Source of the DNA: Alistipes sp.
GTDB taxonomy: Bacteria > Bacteroidota > Bacteroidia > Bacteroidales > Rikenellaceae
Reading direction: 5' to 3'
Assembly (NCBI GenBank): GCA_017937765.1
Contig: JAGBCY010000022.1
Coordinates: forward strand, 1-64,000
DNA length: 64,000 nucleotides
In this document: in pieces, positions 26,821 through 37,061 of the stretch
How the letters are laid out: every line of letters starts with the position of its first letter
Position numbering within the stretch: the first letter of the stretch is position 1
Program-made: the position numbers and the translations under genes
The notes under the pieces: model-generated
What the model was told of the DNA's origin: nothing
Database searches by the model: none
Seen by the model: the letters and a program-made list of their open reading frames with translations, nothing else

Positions 26821-28482
26821 CTACTTCTTCTCGCCGTCTGCAGGCTTCGAGTCCTTGTTTCGGCGGTCGTAGACAAAGCGGCGGATCTTCTTCGTGGGCG
26901 TCTTTTCGAACTCTCCCTCGTTATCCACAACTTTCGTAATCTTCGAGAAGCGGTTAACCTTAGAGTTTACGTACTCCATAACCTCCTTCTTGATCTCATC
27001 CATCTTCAGTGCGAGCTGCTCCTTGCCCACCGACATCTTGAACTTAAACTCGTCGTAAGCCTCCTCCAGGGCTGTTGTGTCGAAGTAAACAAGGGCGATG
27101 AGCTTGCCGTCCTCCTCCGTAACCACCGACTCGGCGACGAAGCGGTTGCTGTTGAGCACCTCCTCGATATCCTCGGGGTAAATATTCTCGCCCGAGGGGC
27201 CGACAATCATATTCTTCAGACGGCCCTTGATATAGATCCAGCCATCGTCGGTGATGGCTCCGAGGTCACCCGTGCGGAACCAGCCATCCTCGGTGAATAC
27301 AGCGCGTGTAGCCTCCTCGTTCTTGTAGTAGCCCTTCATACAGCAGGGGGTCTTGACTACGATCTCGCCCTGACCCGTGTCGGGGTTAATGTCGTCGAGG
27401 CGTATCTTTACATCCGGAAGCGAAGGACCTGTCGAACCTATACGCACCATCTTACCCACAGCACCTGCAATAAGCGGAGCTGTCTCCGTAAGACCGTAGC
27501 CGATACCATATGGGAATCCAGCCTCGAGCAAGAAACGCTCGGCCTCGGAGTCGAACTTCGAGCCGCCGATGGCAAAGAGACGCATACGGCCGCCAAAGAG
27601 CTTCTTAAGCTGCTTGCCAGCAACCTTGTGCAGGAGCTTACGCGACCAATCCCAGCCATAGAGCTTGCGGAGTAGGGCGTTCTTCTGGAACGTGGGGCGC
27701 ACCTTGCCTGCATAGACCTTCTCCATAATGAGGGGTACCGAGGCGATAACCGTGGGGCGCACCTGTGCCAGTGCGGGCATAAGTGCCGAGGCGGTAGGCG
27801 GACGATCCATATAGTGGATATGTGCACCGCGCGAGAAGGGGTAGATCATACCGAGCGTACACTCGTAGGTGTGCGACAGCGGCAGGATAGATAGTAGTAC
27901 GTCCTCCTCGTTGTAGTCGAACAGCGGTGGGATAATCGAGAGCTGCATCGCAAGGGCATAGTGCGTGAGCATCACACCCTTAGGTTTCGATGTCGTTCCC
28001 GAGGTGTAGATTATGGCCGCGATGTCGTCGGGCTGGGGTACGCGCTTCTCGGCGCGCTCGGTGACGCGCTGCGAGATGATGTTTAGTCCCTTTGTTCGAA
28101 TCACGATGTTGAACTTCTCGACGGTATTCTTCGAGAGTTTTGTGTAGAGCTTATCGGATACGAGTATCGCTTTGGCCTCAGAGTGTGTGATTATAAGGTC
28201 GAGCTCGTCACTGGTGAAGTCGGGAAGTATAGGCACAGCAATCATACCTGCGGTGGTCACTGCGAAGTACGACACGCCCCAGTTGGGCATACTGCTACTC
28301 AAGATTGCCACCTTGTCGCCGGCACCCACGCCAGCGTCGAGGAGCATATCCTGCACCTTCTCCACGCGTTCGCCTACCTCCTTGTAGGATACATCTTCAC
28401 CTCCAATCATTGAGAAAGCTATGCGCTCGGAGAACTTCTCCACGCTGTGCTTAACTACCTCATAAATAGTGGTAAAAGTCAT
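26821..28482 (-). CDS. AMP-forming long-chain acyl-CoA synthetase
   Basis: 553 residues of the ANL (acyl-adenylate-forming) family. Motifs: IIYTSGTTSKPKGVM near residue 175 (P-loop), GYGLTETAP near 330, GWFRTGDLG near 395 and KNMIVGPSGENIYPEDIE near 415, the C-terminal hinge. It activates fatty acids with ATP and CoA for phospholipid synthesis or salvage. The C-terminus is basic (KKIRRFVYDRRNKDSK). It is monocistronic, divergent from queG. Confidence 0.9.
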   Translation of the reverse strand: MTFTTIYEVVKHSVEKFSERIAFSMIGGEDVSYKEVGERVEKVQDMLLDAGVGAGDKVAILSSSMPNWGVSYFAVTTAGMIAVPILPDFTSDELDLIITHSEAKAILVSDKLYTKLSKNTVEKFNIVIRTKGLNIISQRVTERAEKRVPQPDDIAAIIYTSGTTSKPKGVMLTHYALAMQLSIIPPLFDYNEEDVLLSILPLSHTYECTLGMIYPFSRGAHIHYMDRPPTASALMPALAQVRPTVIASVPLIMEKVYAGKVRPTFQKNALLRKLYGWDWSRKLLHKVAGKQLKKLFGGRMRLFAIGGSKFDSEAERFLLEAGFPYGIGYGLTETAPLIAGAVGKMVRIGSTGPSLPDVKIRLDDINPDTGQGEIVVKTPCCMKGYYKNEEATRAVFTEDGWFRTGDLGAITDDGWIYIKGRLKNMIVGPSGENIYPEDIEEVLNSNRFVAESVVTEEDGKLIALVYFDTTALEEAYDEFKFKMSVGKEQLALKMDEIKKEVMEYVNSKVNRFSKITKVVDNEGEFEKTPTKKIRRFVYDRRNKDSKPADGEKK

Positions 28483-28555
28483 AATTGTATTGTTTAGGTT
28501 AATGACTTGTTTCTACAAATCGGGTGCAAGTTACCAAATATTTATTAAAATTTGT

Positions 28556-28563
28556 TAATTTTG
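28556..28563 (+). promoter_or_regulatory. Putative -7 box of queG
   Basis: TAATTTTG, 17 bases before the ATG. Matches TAnnTTTG; the leader would be very short. Confidence 0.35.
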
Positions 28564-28579
28564 CCACAAATATTTTTCA

Positions 28580-29497
28580 ATGATTGCGCGAAATATTATA
28601 ATTAATGCTGCTCGCGAGGTGGGTTTCGATCTGGTGGGAGTGGTGCGTGCCGAGCCTCTCGATGACGAACGTAATAGGTTTAGAGAGTGGCTGTTACGTG
28701 GTCGACACTCCACGCTTGACTACCTCGAGCGTAACGTCGAAAAACGCTTCGATGCGGGGCTTTTGGTCCCTGGTGCGCGAAGTGTGGTGGTTTGTGCTGT
28801 ATCGTACCTATCGCCCTTCGGTCGTGGCTATGAGGCTGGGGCTTGCACGAAGATTGCATCCTATGCCCTCGCTCGCGACTATCACACGACGATCAAAGAT
28901 ATGCTTCGTAGCCTTGCTGCACGCCTTGCCGAGTACGCTCCAGAGCTGCAATATCGCGCCTTTACCGACTCGGCTCCCGTGGCCGAAAAGAGCCTTGCTG
29001 TGCGTGCTGGACTCGGATGGATAGGGCGCAACTCGCTGGTCGTATCGCCCGAGATAGGCTCTATGCTGCACCTCGGCGAGCTCATAATAAACGAGGAGGT
29101 TGACGACTACGACACACCACGCGAGATGGTAGGGTGTGGCGAGTGCCGCCGATGCGTTGAGGCGTGCCCTAATGGCGCAATAATGGAGGATAGGAGTATC
29201 GACACCAATCGTTGCATTTCGTGCCGTACGATCGAGCGTGAGGGCTCCGGTGAGGATATCGCGCTTGATGGCTGGATCTTTGGCTGCGATGCCTGCCAGT
29301 CGGTCTGTCCCTACAACCGCCGTGCGCCGCTGCACACAAACCCGCGCTTTGACCCCTTGTTTGACCCCACGACGCTTGGTGCGGAACAGTGGCTGGCAAT
29401 GACCGATGAGGAGTTCACGCGGCTGGCTGGTGCTACGCCTATGACACGCGCAGGTATCGAGCGCATAAAACGAAATATTCGTACGGACGGTGAATGA
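28580..29497 (+). CDS. queG: Epoxyqueuosine reductase
   Basis: 305 residues. It reduces epoxyqueuosine to queuosine in tRNA, the last step of queuosine synthesis, using cobalamin and two 4Fe-4S clusters. Visible: SYLSP near 73, FTDSAPVAEKSLAVRAGLGW near 133-152 (family signature with the catalytic Asp), CGECRRCVEACPNGAI near 185-200, and CISCRTIE...CDACQSVCPYN near 213-248. Length is typical of the short form without HEAT repeats. It ends at a strong terminator (29574-29612). Confidence 0.95.
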   Translation: MIARNIIINAAREVGFDLVGVVRAEPLDDERNRFREWLLRGRHSTLDYLERNVEKRFDAGLLVPGARSVVVCAVSYLSPFGRGYEAGACTKIASYALARDYHTTIKDMLRSLAARLAEYAPELQYRAFTDSAPVAEKSLAVRAGLGWIGRNSLVVSPEIGSMLHLGELIINEEVDDYDTPREMVGCGECRRCVEACPNGAIMEDRSIDTNRCISCRTIEREGSGEDIALDGWIFGCDACQSVCPYNRRAPLHTNPRFDPLFDPTTLGAEQWLAMTDEEFTRLAGATPMTRAGIERIKRNIRTDGE

Positions 29498-29573
29498 TGA
29501 CGGTCGGCTGATGACTATCGGCCGCTGGCTGTGTCGCGCCGTGTGTCGACCTAAAAAAAGTGAAATAAAATTA

Positions 29574-29612
29574 AGAGGAGCCCCTAAAACTGCAGACGGG
29601 GCTCCTCTTTTG
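29574..29612 (+). terminator. Rho-independent terminator of queG
   Basis: AGAGGAGCCCC (29574-29584) pairs with GGGGCTCCTCT starting at 29598, followed by TTTT. Confidence 0.85.
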
Positions 29613-29669
29613 GCAGTACTAATTAACAAATCTTGAAAGCATAAAAAACTTAGCACTGCGCTTTGTTGA

Positions 29670-29801
29670 CTATCTGATGGTATATGTTACATTGATACCA
29701 CTTCCGCTTTGTTCTGCCGATTGCCAGATGGCAAAATCGTATCCCGATGTATATCTTGTTCCATTCAATACCATCGCAGTGTTGCCACCTCCCGACTCTA
29801 T
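29670..29801 (-). pseudogene. C-terminal remnant of a secreted fimbrillin- or adhesin-like protein
   Basis: On the minus strand a 43-codon open stretch, bounded upstream by TAA at 29802-29804 and ending with TAG at 29670-29672, reads GGGNTAMVLNGTRYTSGYDF and ends NVTYTIR. The composition fits the end of a surface beta protein. There is no start codon of its own except an internal ATG. It lies just downstream of the fimbrillin-like gene, so it could be that gene's original 3' end cut off by stop codons, or the debris of a second gene. Confidence 0.45.
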
Positions 29802-29831
29802 TTAGAAGGTTCTACTTAATCCAACCAGATA

Positions 29832-30845
29832 CTACTGAATATTGCATACCTCCTCAGATGCAAACGCATCGCTGGTCACAACATTAACCTTGAAATTACC
29901 ACCCTGAATAGTGAGAAGGTTGCCCCTGATGGTTGTGAGTACGTTACGCTTTACGGGGATTGGAGTGTTGAACGCAGTTGTAGTAATCAAGTCGCCAGCA
30001 CTCTTTGTGCCATCAGTCGCTACAACGGTGTCATATACGCTCAAATTGAAGTTTACAACCTCGTTCTCCTCGGGAGCAAAAAGATAGTCGGTGAAGAGTG
30101 TCATCTCTGAAGAGGTATTCGTACCATACTCCTTAATCTCGAATGTAGCGTGGCTCTTCTTAGCAGTACCAGCAGCTGTGTAAAGTCCGGTTGTAGCATC
30201 AAACTGGTAGCGATACTCTGTGTTGTAATCTACGGCAGCAAAACCAGGTGTAATGTGGAGGTTGTCTACTGCTACAATACCGGTTGTAATGACGCGGAGC
30301 TTAGCAAAAGGACGCGTGAGATTAACAGTAATCTCCTGATTTGCAACGAGCTCATCAACAGTAGTGAAGCCTGTGTAAGCATCGCGGGTCTCATCCATAG
30401 GAGCCCAAGCATCCTTGAGCTTGATGGCCTTTAGATCGCTTGTGTTGTAGTGAACATCAGCCTTAGCTGTTGCGCTTACAAAGTCAGCCCAAACGGCAAA
30501 TGTGTACTTTCTGCCAGGAATAAGTCGGGGAGAGAAACTTACGTTGCGATCGTCGGCATAGGCAATGTAACGCTCCTTAGAACGCTCGCCGTTAGCATCG
30601 TAAATATCAAGGATGTAACGCAAGGTAACATCATCCTGAGTTGTGCCAAGTACACCATTTTCAATACCACCTTTGGCACTGTCTGTCCAGTCAGCTGCAC
30701 GAGTCTCAAGCTCGGGTGCTGTAACGTTCACAATGAACTCGATGGCCTTCTCGTTGGTGTTAACATCCACACCAAATATGTTGGTCTCATTTTGGCACGA
30801 TGCTAATCCAAGCACCAATGCCGTTAAAGCTAAAAATTTTCTCAT
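29832..30845 (-). CDS. Fimbrillin-like lipoprotein (DUF6562-like)
   Basis: 337 residues, starting MRKFLALTALVLGLASC (lipobox LASC, Cys 17). The mature protein shows features of FimA/Mfa1-type pilin-like proteins: an Arg-containing early segment (ELETRAADW) as used by Arg-gingipain-like maturation in the family, two beta-sandwich domains, and a late IPVKRNVLTTIRGNLLT strand typical of the group. It ends SDAFASEEVCNIQ. It may be a pilus subunit or surface adhesin. No usher-like partners are adjacent; the neighbouring remnant at 29670 suggests local decay. Its transcript probably has a leader of about 310 bases. Confidence 0.75.
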   Translation of the reverse strand: MRKFLALTALVLGLASCQNETNIFGVDVNTNEKAIEFIVNVTAPELETRAADWTDSAKGGIENGVLGTTQDDVTLRYILDIYDANGERSKERYIAYADDRNVSFSPRLIPGRKYTFAVWADFVSATAKADVHYNTSDLKAIKLKDAWAPMDETRDAYTGFTTVDELVANQEITVNLTRPFAKLRVITTGIVAVDNLHITPGFAAVDYNTEYRYQFDATTGLYTAAGTAKKSHATFEIKEYGTNTSSEMTLFTDYLFAPEENEVVNFNLSVYDTVVATDGTKSAGDLITTTAFNTPIPVKRNVLTTIRGNLLTIQGGNFKVNVVTSDAFASEEVCNIQ

Positions 30846-31160
30846 AATGAAAAAGTGTTAAGTGTTAAAAAATATTTTGTTGATTTTTATCTCTTGTTTC
30901 CTTGCGCGTATGCGTGCGCTCGAGTATATTATATGTGCTGCGGTGATCTCTTTCCAATGGAGACAATACAACATCACCCGCCACTGAAGAGTGGTGGGTA
31001 AAATGGTGATTTAGAACAAAAATGATTACTATTTAGATGTCTGTAATGCTCTGATAATAAGCGTGAACACCCCCCCCTGAGGAAATTCGGGTAGTTTCCG
31101 AATTGGGATATGTTACGAATAAGCGCATTTTTGTTATATAAAATTGGGGTTTCACTTATG
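30846..31160 (-). other. Long structured leader of the fimbrillin-like gene
   Basis: No credible gene in this AT-rich stretch. On the minus strand it contains, in order from the promoter, hairpin AATTCGG-N7-CCGAATT (31104-31084), a run of eight G (31078-31071), hairpin ACCCACCACT/AGTGGCGGGT around 31000-30973, then AT-rich DNA to the ATG. Confidence 0.45.
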
Positions 31161-31190
31161 CAAAGATAGGTTTTTTTACAAAATATGCAA
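31161..31190 (-). promoter_or_regulatory. Putative promoter of the fimbrillin-like gene
   Basis: Minus strand: TATCTTTG (31168-31161) with TTG (31190-31188) 19 bp upstream. Confidence 0.5.
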
Positions 31191-31385
31191 TAGGATAGTG
31201 TAAAAAAATCGTAAAATAATCGCGATGTAGTGGTGATGTTATATGGGTAAAATAGTTTAAAATTGGAGTATATGGGAAATAATAATTCGCTTATCTTCAT
31301 TTTGCTGCTTTTTTCTCTTTCGGACGAGTCGCTCTTTGGCGGTAAAATAATTGACCGAAAACTTCGTTAATCGGGCAAATATTAT

Positions 31386-31393
31386 TATATTTG
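31386..31393 (+). promoter_or_regulatory. Putative -7 box of the DUF2723 gene
   Basis: TATATTTG, 23 bases before the first ATG. No obvious -33 element. Confidence 0.4.
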
Positions 31394-31416
31394 CGGATTA
31401 AAATCGATGAACGACT

Positions 31417-34400
31417 ATGATTCAGAAAATGAATAGATTTAAGCGATGGGATAATATCACCGGTTGGGTGGTCTTCTTTGTCGCCACCGTATCCTATCTG
31501 CTGACGATGGAGCCCACGGCGAGTTTGTGGGATTGTAGCGAGTTTATCGCAACTTCGTATAAGCTCGAGGTGGGCCACCCGCCCGGAGCTCCGCTCTTTA
31601 TGATGCTTGCGCGTTTGGCGTCGCTTTTGGCACCCTCGCCCGAGAGTGTTCCCGTGATGATCAACGCCTTGAACTGCCTTGCTTCGGGCTTCTGTATCTT
31701 GTTCCTTTTTTGGACCATCACGCATCTTGCGCGTCGCATTACGTCGGCGGGCAATGATGATGAGATGCCGCTCAGTCGTATGATTTTGATCCTCGGTGCT
31801 GGAGCTATCGGTGCGCTGTCGTATGCCTATACCGGCACATTCTGGTTCTCGGCCGTTGAGGGCGAGGTCTACGCTATGTCGTCGATGTTTACCGCTCTTG
31901 TGGTGTGGCTGATGCTCAAGTGGGAGGAGAATGCCGAGAGCCCCACGGCTATGCGATGGATAATACTTATCGCCTACCTGATGGGTCTCTCTATCGGTGT
32001 TCATATCCTTAACCTTCTGACCATTCCGGCGTTGGTGATGATATGGTTCTTCCGCCGTTATGAGTATCGTACGGCCTGGGATTACGTTCTTAAGATATGT
32101 CTCGCGCTCGTGGTGTCGCTCTTGATCCTCGGTGCGATTAACGGCCTTATCATTCCCTATACCGTAGCCCTCGGTGCGGCGTTTGATACCTTTGCGGTAA
32201 ATACGCTCGGCTTGCCCGTGAACGTGGGTATGGTTGTGTTTCTGCTGTTGGTATTCTCGGCCCTTGCGCTGCTGGTGCTCTATACACACCGCCGTGGCTA
32301 CCGTGTGCTTAATGCCGTGGTGCTCTCGGTGACGGTTATTCTCATCGGCTTCTCGTCGTACGCGTCGGTTACAATCCGCGCCGCGGCAAACCCGCCGATG
32401 AACTCGAACAACCCATCGACGCCGCATATGTTGCTGAGCCTCTTGAACCGTGACCAGTATGGCAACCGCCCGTTGCTCTATGGCCCCTACTACTCGGCAC
32501 AGCCGTTGCCTATGGTGGCTATGAACGGCGACTATGCGTCGGACGACCAGTATATCCCCACGGGCGACTACGAGTCGAAGACGATGACGTGGCTGAATCC
32601 CGAGACGGGTAAGTACGAGGAGCGTGAGATATTCGACGGTTATAGCTACTCGGACGAGGCAAATCGCTTCCTGCCGCGTATGTGGTTCTACTCGCGTCGC
32701 GACAACTACGAGGCCGACTGGGTCGAACTCGAGGATGGCCACCCCACGGTGCGTGTCGAGGATGAGTATGGCGGCGTGTGGTACGAGCCTACGGCTATGG
32801 AGGATGTGAGCTACTTCCTCGGCTACCAGATGGGCGATATGTTCTGGCGATATTTTATGTGGAACTTCGTGGGCCGTCAGGACGACGAGCACCTTCAGGC
32901 CGATCCTGTGAACCGCATCTATTTGCACGGCGGCTGGATCTCGGGCATCGACTTTATCGACGAACTCTTTGCAGGCCCGCAGAGTGCTCTGCCCTCGGAC
33001 GTTGAGAATAACGCGGCACATAACACCTACTTCTTCCTGCCGTTGTTGCTCGGCCTGTTGGGCCTTATTTATCAGCTTAATACCGACTGGCGTAACTTCT
33101 TCGTCGTGTTGCTCTTGTTCGTGATGATGGGTATTGCGCTTGTCGTCTACTTCAATACCGCGCCTAACGAGCCGCGCGAGCGTGACTACGTCTACGCCGG
33201 TGCCTTCTATGCCTTCTCTATATGGCTGGGCCTCGGTGTGTTGGCTATTGGCGATCTGTTACGCTCGGTGCTGTGCGTGTGCAAGGTGACGGGCAGAAGG
33301 AGTGCGGTTGTCGTGTCGATGGTGGCTGTGGCTCTCGGTGCCAGCGTCCCCGTGGTGCTCGCCACCGAGAACTGGGACGACCACGACCGCTCGGGCCGTT
33401 ATATGGCTCGCGACATCGGTCGCAACTACCTGAATACCGTGCCCGAGAATGGCATCATCATAAACTTTGGCGACAACGATACCTTCCCACTCTGGTACTG
33501 CCAGGAGGTTGAGGGTGTGCGTCCCGATGTGAGGGTTATGAACTCGTCTTACTTGGGTGGCGAGTGGTATATCGACGAGATGAAACTCGCGGCTAATGAG
33601 GCCGACGGTGTGCCTTTTACCATCCCCTCGACGAAGTATAGCTTCGTAAACGACTGGGTTGTTGTGGCCGATGTGCTCGATGTGTTGGATACGGAGCAGG
33701 CGCGCCGACTCCGTGGTGAGCGTCGTCGTATCGAGAACGACGAGATCTACACCATTCGCTACGTAGATGCTGCTGATCGCCAGCAGAGTATCACGGGTCG
33801 CTACGACGATATTAGCTCGAAGATTTCGGAGACGCAGGAGATTATCACCACCTACCAGCCGCTTATCGAGGAGTGCATCGCCTCTGGCGACACGTCGTCG
33901 GATACCTTCTTTGAGGCTTATGCTCAGTATGTTATGGCCTACGACCTCTTTGATGCCATCGTTGCCGACGAACGCTTTATGGCCGACTATGACATTATGG
34001 AGGAGTACTGGACGTTGAACGACCAGTTGGCCGATGCTACGCTCTATCTCGAGGATGCCATACGCCTCTTCGTCTCGGATGAGCCTATGATACTTGCCAT
34101 CAACGACGGACGTATGCGTCTGTTGGCCGAGGGTGAGGTTATCCCGCGTGAGGAGCGCGAGGAGGATTATGCCCTCATCGGCCGCGTGAAGCCTAAGGTG
34201 GATAGCTTCTTCGATGGTAACGACACGGACTATATCCTCTCGGCATCGCAGTACGCTATTCCCGTTGATCGTGAGGCTGTGTTGGCTACGGGCCTTGTTG
34301 ATGAGGCTCGGGCCGATAATATCGTGGATGAGGTCTATATCAGCCTTGCCGGTAAGTCGGTGCTTACGAAGGATCACCTTATGATGCTCGACCTCTTTGC

Positions 34401-35571
34401 CCACTTCGATTGGCAGCGACCCTTGTCGTTCACGCAGGCTCACATTATGAAGGACTACGGCATCGTAGACTATGCCCGCTTTGATGGTTATAGCTACACC
34501 TTCGTGCCGATTTACACGCGCTACCGCTCGGGCTCGGAGGTAGGTACGGTAGATGCCGATAAGCTCTATCCGTTGTTTATGGGCGATAAGGAGTCGGGCG
34601 AGCCCCTCTACTTCGGTAACCTTGCCGATGAGGATACGCTTGTCGACTACTTCTACCGCTTCAATACCTCGGCGGCGCGCACTCGCGAGAACTTCGCGCG
34701 CTTGGCTACCGAGTTCCTGCGTCGTGGCGAGACGGCCGATGTCGAGAAGGCTGAGGCCCTGCTCGATAGAGGTGTTGCGGTGCTGCCTTCGAAGAAGATA
34801 GGCTATTCGCATAGCAATACGTTGCCCTATATCCGTGGCTACTATACTGTTGCAAGCTACTACCTGTCGCTTGCTACCGAGGAGCTTACCGCGGCGTTGG
34901 ATACCTTCAACACTATGCTCGATATGAATGTCGAGGTTGAGTACGAGGGCGACGACTTCCTCTACTTCTACAACCTCTCGGATGCAGTGGCCGAGCTTCA
35001 GTCGACGGCGATATATCGCGGTATTGACGTCTCGAGTGTCGATGCGGTGCTGGAGCGTAGCGACGACTACTTCGAGCGTGCCGAGGAGTGCTATCGTAAG
35101 GGCGATGTTATGGCTGCGGAGTATATTAAGGTGCGTGGCGAGTGGGTGCGCTACTACTTGCAGTTCGCCACCTACGAGAGCTTCTCGCCCGTAATTAGCG
35201 AAGAGCTTTACAACGTTATGCTCGACATCATCGAGACGCTCGACACGAGCCATATGCTCGCCGGCAGCTTCGACTGGGTGGCAAACGGCGACAATGAGAA
35301 GCCTCTGGTTGACGATGCTCTCGAGTTCGATCGCCTCGTTAATGACTACCTCAAGGCCATTGCGCGTCTCACGCCATCGAGCGTCGATGACCCGCAGATG
35401 ATGCTTATGGAGGGCCATATATGTAACCTCTATGAGATATACAGTGTTTTGCCGCAGACGCGCTATGAGGATGGCGTTGAGGATATAGCGTCATACCTCG
35501 AGGGTATCGAGGAGCTACTCTCGGCCGATGCTCCGTTTGAGATTTTGCAAATTTACGGAAAGATAGAATAA
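31417..35571 (+). CDS. DUF2723 membrane protein (TMEM260-like, putative glycosyltransferase)
   Basis: 1384 residues (an ATG at 31429 also fits). The family motifs are [20 protein letters not shown] and PPGAPLF near residues 36-60, [12 protein letters not shown] near 590 and [19 protein letters not shown] near 683. About 12 membrane helices lie in the first 640 residues; the remainder is a soluble, helical, acidic region. The family is related to GT-C glycosyltransferases; human TMEM260 is an O-mannosyltransferase, and in Bacteroidetes a role in protein or envelope glycosylation is inferred. It appears longer than many bacterial homologues I know, because of the C-terminal region. cysS follows after 20 bases. 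Confidence 0.85.
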   Translation: MIQKMNRFKRWDNITGWVVFFVATVSYLLTMEPTASLWDCSEFIATSYKLEVGHPPGAPLFMMLARLASLLAPSPESVPVMINALNCLASGFCILFLFWTITHLARRITSAGNDDEMPLSRMILILGAGAIGALSYAYTGTFWFSAVEGEVYAMSSMFTALVVWLMLKWEENAESPTAMRWIILIAYLMGLSIGVHILNLLTIPALVMIWFFRRYEYRTAWDYVLKICLALVVSLLILGAINGLIIPYTVALGAAFDTFAVNTLGLPVNVGMVVFLLLVFSALALLVLYTHRRGYRVLNAVVLSVTVILIGFSSYASVTIRAAANPPMNSNNPSTPHMLLSLLNRDQYGNRPLLYGPYYSAQPLPMVAMNGDYASDDQYIPTGDYESKTMTWLNPETGKYEEREIFDGYSYSDEANRFLPRMWFYSRRDNYEADWVELEDGHPTVRVEDEYGGVWYEPTAMEDVSYFLGYQMGDMFWRYFMWNFVGRQDDEHLQADPVNRIYLHGGWISGIDFIDELFAGPQSALPSDVENNAAHNTYFFLPLLLGLLGLIYQLNTDWRNFFVVLLLFVMMGIALVVYFNTAPNEPRERDYVYAGAFYAFSIWLGLGVLAIGDLLRSVLCVCKVTGRRSAVVVSMVAVALGASVPVVLATENWDDHDRSGRYMARDIGRNYLNTVPENGIIINFGDNDTFPLWYCQEVEGVRPDVRVMNSSYLGGEWYIDEMKLAANEADGVPFTIPSTKYSFVNDWVVVADVLDVLDTEQARRLRGERRRIENDEIYTIRYVDAADRQQSITGRYDDISSKISETQEIITTYQPLIEECIASGDTSSDTFFEAYAQYVMAYDLFDAIVADERFMADYDIMEEYWTLNDQLADATLYLEDAIRLFVSDEPMILAINDGRMRLLAEGEVIPREEREEDYALIGRVKPKVDSFFDGNDTDYILSASQYAIPVDREAVLATGLVDEARADNIVDEVYISLAGKSVLTKDHLMMLDLFAHFDWQRPLSFTQAHIMKDYGIVDYARFDGYSYTFVPIYTRYRSGSEVGTVDADKLYPLFMGDKESGEPLYFGNLADEDTLVDYFYRFNTSAARTRENFARLATEFLRRGETADVEKAEALLDRGVAVLPSKKIGYSHSNTLPYIRGYYTVASYYLSLATEELTAALDTFNTMLDMNVEVEYEGDDFLYFYNLSDAVAELQSTAIYRGIDVSSVDAVLERSDDYFERAEECYRKGDVMAAEYIKVRGEWVRYYLQFATYESFSPVISEELYNVMLDIIETLDTSHMLAGSFDWVANGDNEKPLVDDALEFDRLVNDYLKAIARLTPSSVDDPQMMLMEGHICNLYEIYSVLPQTRYEDGVEDIASYLEGIEELLSADAPFEILQIYGKIE

Positions 35572-35591
35572 ACGATAAAAAAATTATAGAT

Positions 35592-37061
35592 ATGGAGAAG
35601 ATTGTATTGTATAACACCCTTACACGTCGTAAGGAGACGTTCGAACCTATAAACCCCGAGCACGTAGGTATGTACGTGTGCGGTCCTACCGTCTATGGCG
35701 ATCCTCACTTGGGCCACGCACGCCCTGCTGTTACGTTCGACCTTTTGTTCCGTTACTTGCAGTCGTTGGGCTATAAGGTACGCTACGTGCGTAATATCAC
35801 CGACGTAGGCCACCTCGAGCAGGATGCCGACGATGGCGAGGATAAGATCGCAAAGAAGGCGCGCCTCGAGCAGCTCGAGCCTATGGAGATTGCCCACTAC
35901 TACACGGAGCGTTACCGCGATGCTATGCGCGAGCTCGGCGTTAAGTCGCCCTCTATCGAACCCCACGCTTCGGGACACATCATCGAGCAAATTGAGATGG
36001 TTAAGCGTATCCTCGATGCGGGCTATGCCTACGAGTCGAATGGCTCGATCTACTTCGATGTGGAGAAGTATAACAAGGATTACCACTATGGTCGCCTCTC
36101 GGGTCGTAACCTCGACGACATCGTCACGAACACGCGCGAGCTCGATGGCCAGAGCGACAAGCACCACTCGTTCGACTTCGCCCTCTGGAAAAAGGCCTCG
36201 CCCGAGCATATTATGCGCTGGCCCTCACCCTGGAGCGATGGTTTCCCCGGCTGGCATATGGAGTGCTCGGCGATGAGCACCAAGTACCTCGGCGAGCAGT
36301 TCGATATCCACGGTGGCGGTATGGATCTTATGTTCCCGCACCACGAGTGCGAGATTGCGCAGTCAACGGCAGCCCTCGGTAAGGACTCGGCACGCTACTG
36401 GGTACACAACAATATGATCACGATCAATGGCCAAAAGATGGGTAAGTCGCTGGGTAACTTCATCACTCTCGAGCAGCTCTTTACGGGTTCGCACCCCATC
36501 CTTGAGCAGGCCTACACGCCTATGACCATCCGTTTCTTCGTGCTTCAGGCCCACTACCGCTCAACGCTCGACTTCTCGAACGAGGCGTTGCAGGCTGCCG
36601 AGAAGGGCTTGGACCGTCTGATGAAGGCCGTGGAGACACTCTCGAAGATTAAGCCTCAGGCGAAGTCGACGTCGGATGTGGCGGAGCTCGAGCATCGTTG
36701 CAAGGAGGCTATGGCCGACGATCTCAACTCGCCGATGGTTATCTCGGCTCTCTTCGACTGGGTGCGTATAATCAATCAGGCGGCCGAGGGTCAGCAGACA
36801 TTTACTGCCGAGGACCTCGAGGTGTTGAAGGCTACGGTCAACCGCTATGTATTTGATATCCTCGGTCTTCGCAACGAGAAGGCTGCCGAGGCTGGAGGTA
36901 AGGATATGGTGTCGCCTCTTGTCGAGATGCTCCTTAATATGCGTATGGAGGCTAAGGCTGCGAAGGACTGGGCTACGTCCGACAAGATCCGCGATAACCT
37001 CACCGCCATAGGTATTCGTGTCAAAGATAGAAAAGACGGATTTGATTGGGAAATTGAATAA
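35592..37061 (+). CDS. cysS: Cysteinyl-tRNA synthetase
   Basis: 489 residues; charges tRNA-Cys. Class I signatures: [18 protein letters not shown] near 28-45 (HIGH motif and zinc-ligand Cys), WHMECSAMS near 220 (zinc ligands) and KMGKSLGN near 281 (KMSKS motif). C-terminal DALR-type helical domain. The stop TAA overlaps the prfB ATG by one base, so the genes are coupled. Confidence 0.97.
   Translation: MEKIVLYNTLTRRKETFEPINPEHVGMYVCGPTVYGDPHLGHARPAVTFDLLFRYLQSLGYKVRYVRNITDVGHLEQDADDGEDKIAKKARLEQLEPMEIAHYYTERYRDAMRELGVKSPSIEPHASGHIIEQIEMVKRILDAGYAYESNGSIYFDVEKYNKDYHYGRLSGRNLDDIVTNTRELDGQSDKHHSFDFALWKKASPEHIMRWPSPWSDGFPGWHMECSAMSTKYLGEQFDIHGGGMDLMFPHHECEIAQSTAALGKDSARYWVHNNMITINGQKMGKSLGNFITLEQLFTGSHPILEQAYTPMTIRFFVLQAHYRSTLDFSNEALQAAEKGLDRLMKAVETLSKIKPQAKSTSDVAELEHRCKEAMADDLNSPMVISALFDWVRIINQAAEGQQTFTAEDLEVLKATVNRYVFDILGLRNEKAAEAGGKDMVSPLVEMLLNMRMEAKAAKDWATSDKIRDNLTAIGIRVKDRKDGFDWEIE

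Noticed and set aside
30974-31300. 108-codon frame on the minus strand
   Set aside because: It covers AT-rich DNA including the likely promoter; composition (many Phe, Tyr, Ser, Cys) is that of random AT-rich sequence.
31297-33021. 574-codon open frame on the minus strand
   Set aside because: Antisense of the same gene, His/Arg-rich shadow composition and no start context.
33259-35418. 719-codon open frame on the minus strand
   Set aside because: It mirrors the DUF2723 gene; strong codon bias on the sense strand leaves few antisense stops. No recognisable protein.
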